Of a stretch of 14,037 bases of DNA, positions 12,782-14,037 are shown one piece after another. Under the pieces are notes generated by a model, which ran no database searches, had not been told where the DNA came from, and saw only the letters and a program-made list of their open reading frames with translations. Each line of letters starts with the position of its first letter. Positions within the stretch are counted from its first letter, which is position 1. This stretch comes from Bacillota bacterium (GTDB lineage Bacteria > Bacillota > Dethiobacteria > Dethiobacterales > Dethiobacteraceae), in the NCBI GenBank assembly GCA_012841735.1, contig DUUE01000338.1:1-14037 (forward strand), given 5' to 3'. The translations under genes and the position numbers were made by a program.

Positions 12782-13843
12782 ATGAACCGCAAGGCCCGGC
12801 AAATTATCAGTAAAGCAGTCCGGAATAATACTTTAAGCAAAGAAGAAATTATTTTGCTCCTATCATGTGAAAATTCTCACAATTATGATTTATTCCAGGC
12901 AGCAGATCTTGTGCGCAGGCGCTATCTGGGAAATGCCGTCCATCTGCGGGGGATAATTGAATTTTCCAATTACTGCGGACGTCTCTGCCGCTACTGCGGG
13001 CTGCGCTGCGCCAACAAAAGCCTGCAGCGCTACCGCATGACGGCGGACGACATTTACAAAGCGGCTGTGGATGCATGCGTCCTGGGTTACAGGACAATTG
13101 TCCTGCAGTCCGGCGAAGATGCCTTTTATGATGCGGATACAATTGCGTCTCTTGTTCGCAGGCTGAAAGAACTCGGCCTGGCTGTCACTTTAAGCTTGGG
13201 CGAGCGGTCTTATGAGGAATATCGCCTGTGGCGCAAAGAGGGGGCGGACAGGTATTTACTCAAACACGAAACGGAGGATCCGCTGCTGTATGAAAAACTG
13301 CACCCGGACATGAATTATACCAACCGTCTCAACTGCCTGTATTGGCTGCGTGAACTGGGCTACCAAATTGGCTCCGGCTGCATGGTGGGGCTGCCGGGAC
13401 AGACACCGGAAATGCTTGCCGCCGATGTGCTGCTGCTGAAAGAACTGGACGTGGAAATGGCGGGGATCGGGCCTTTTATCCCCAACCCGTCCACCCCACT
13501 GGCGACAGCCGCTCCCGGTACGGCCGACATGACACTAAAGATGGTGGCCTTAACGCGGCTGCTTCTGCCCCGGTCGCACCTGCCTGCCACCACCGCCCTG
13601 GTGACACTTGCCGGCGACGGCAGGGAAAGAGCACTATGCAGCGGGGCAAATGTGATTATGCTTAATGTAACGCCCTTGGCATTCAGGGATTTATACAATA
13701 TTTACCCCAACAAGGAACGTGCCGACGAGGCGCCTGCCGCCGGCCGCAGGCAGATTGAGAACACGCTGTCTGCCCTGGGGAGACCGGTGGCGCAGAATGC
13801 GGGCCACAGTCCGAAAAGAAAATTCCGCCGGGCCGCCGGCTAA
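12782..13843 (+). CDS. hydE: [FeFe]-hydrogenase maturation radical SAM enzyme HydE
   Basis: This 353-aa enzyme helps build the dithiolate bridge of the H-cluster. The ATG at 12782 is preferred over the TTG one codon earlier; AAAGGGTGG lies ahead. The radical SAM motif is C65-x3-C69-x2-C72 (NYCGRLCRYCG), followed by HydE/BioB-type features: LQSGED (108-113), SLGERSYEEY (138-147), RYLLKHET (157-164), GCMVGLPGQT (199-208) and GIGPFIPNPSTPL (228-240). The C-terminal region around 300-325, where Thermotoga HydE binds a second, non-essential [2Fe-2S] cluster through three Cys, has none here. The protein ends in a basic tail (KRKFRRAAG). hydF starts 16 nt later. Confidence 0.96.
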   Translation: MNRKARQIISKAVRNNTLSKEEIILLLSCENSHNYDLFQAADLVRRRYLGNAVHLRGIIEFSNYCGRLCRYCGLRCANKSLQRYRMTADDIYKAAVDACVLGYRTIVLQSGEDAFYDADTIASLVRRLKELGLAVTLSLGERSYEEYRLWRKEGADRYLLKHETEDPLLYEKLHPDMNYTNRLNCLYWLRELGYQIGSGCMVGLPGQTPEMLAADVLLLKELDVEMAGIGPFIPNPSTPLATAAPGTADMTLKMVALTRLLLPRSHLPATTALVTLAGDGRERALCSGANVIMLNVTPLAFRDLYNIYPNKERADEAPAAGRRQIENTLSALGRPVAQNAGHSPKRKFRRAAG

Positions 13844-13859
13844 AAAAGAGGTGTTGTTT

Positions 13860-14037
13860 ATGCAGACTACGCCCAGGTCGAACCGCCTTCAGATTGCGCT
13901 GTTTGGCCGCCGCAACGCCGGCAAGTCCAGTCTGATCAATGCGCTTACCGGTCAGCAGACCGCCCTGGTCTCAGCCGTACCCGGGACGACCACGGATCCG
14001 GTTTTTAAGTCTATGGAACTTCTGCCTCTGGGCCCGG
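13860..14037 (+). CDS. hydF: [FeFe]-hydrogenase maturation GTPase HydF, 5' part
   Basis: The first 59 codons of HydF run off the right edge. Only the start of the GTPase domain is visible: P-loop GRRNAGKSS (16-24) and the G2/switch I threonines in PGTTTDPVFK. HydF carries the 2-iron precursor of the H-cluster and hands it to the hydrogenase; its GTPase acts in exchange with HydE and HydG. AAAGAGGTG precedes the ATG. The order TM1266 family-hydE-hydF is common in Clostridia, often with hydG between hydE and hydF, but hydG is not between them here. P-loop GTPases such as Era or Der start similarly; the hyd context decides for HydF. Confidence 0.92.
   Translation, partial: MQTTPRSNRLQIALFGRRNAGKSSLINALTGQQTALVSAVPGTTTDPVFKSMELLPLGP

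Overview
The window is about 14 kb of a bacterial chromosome with roughly balanced base composition. Dense operons with strong GGAGG ribosome binding sites, lipoprotein signals, a corrinoid methyltransferase pair, [FeFe]-hydrogenase maturation genes, a BusR-like regulator and a preQ1 riboswitch close to the Thermoanaerobacter type all point to an anaerobic Firmicute of class Clostridia, probably with acetogenic, syntrophic or methyl-group metabolism. I cannot name a genus. I see no transposase, phage gene, CRISPR array, rRNA or tRNA.

Left part (1-2610, + strand): the tail of an unidentified gene, a 76-aa NifU-C-like CxxC protein and a terminator. Then comes a methyl-transfer pair: a corrinoid protein with the DxHxxG cobalamin motif, 1 nt ahead of a UroD-family methyltransferase with unusual candidate metal ligands. 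A gene-free stretch (2562-2807) carries a U-less GC hairpin and a promoter-hairpin-terminator unit that looks like a small RNA with an anti-Shine-Dalgarno loop.

Middle (2808-7713, - strand): an alpha/beta-hydrolase lipoprotein with its own terminator, then a four-gene osmoprotectant operon read right to left. The operon holds a GntR+RCK_C regulator (BusR type), an ABC ATPase with CBS domains, one permease and a binding lipoprotein. A perfect 12-bp inverted repeat sits on the operon promoter, and a terminator closes the operon. This suggests betaine-type uptake controlled by an autorepressor that in its family answers to c-di-AMP.

Right part (7867-12231, + strand): a RecQ helicase without HRDC; queF behind a clear preQ1-I riboswitch; two small genes of unknown function, the first followed by a 32-bp perfect palindrome and the second by a U-tract terminator; and a secreted serpin lipoprotein.

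Far right (12290-14037, + strand): a hydrogenase-maturation operon. It has a strong promoter, a Rex-type operator over the start point, a roughly 110-nt structured leader ending in an intrinsic terminator with a competing antiterminator stem, then the TM1266-family regulator, hydE and the start of hydF. The promoter and leader suggest redox control by Rex plus a second, unidentified control by transcription attenuation. That leader is the best candidate here for an undescribed element.
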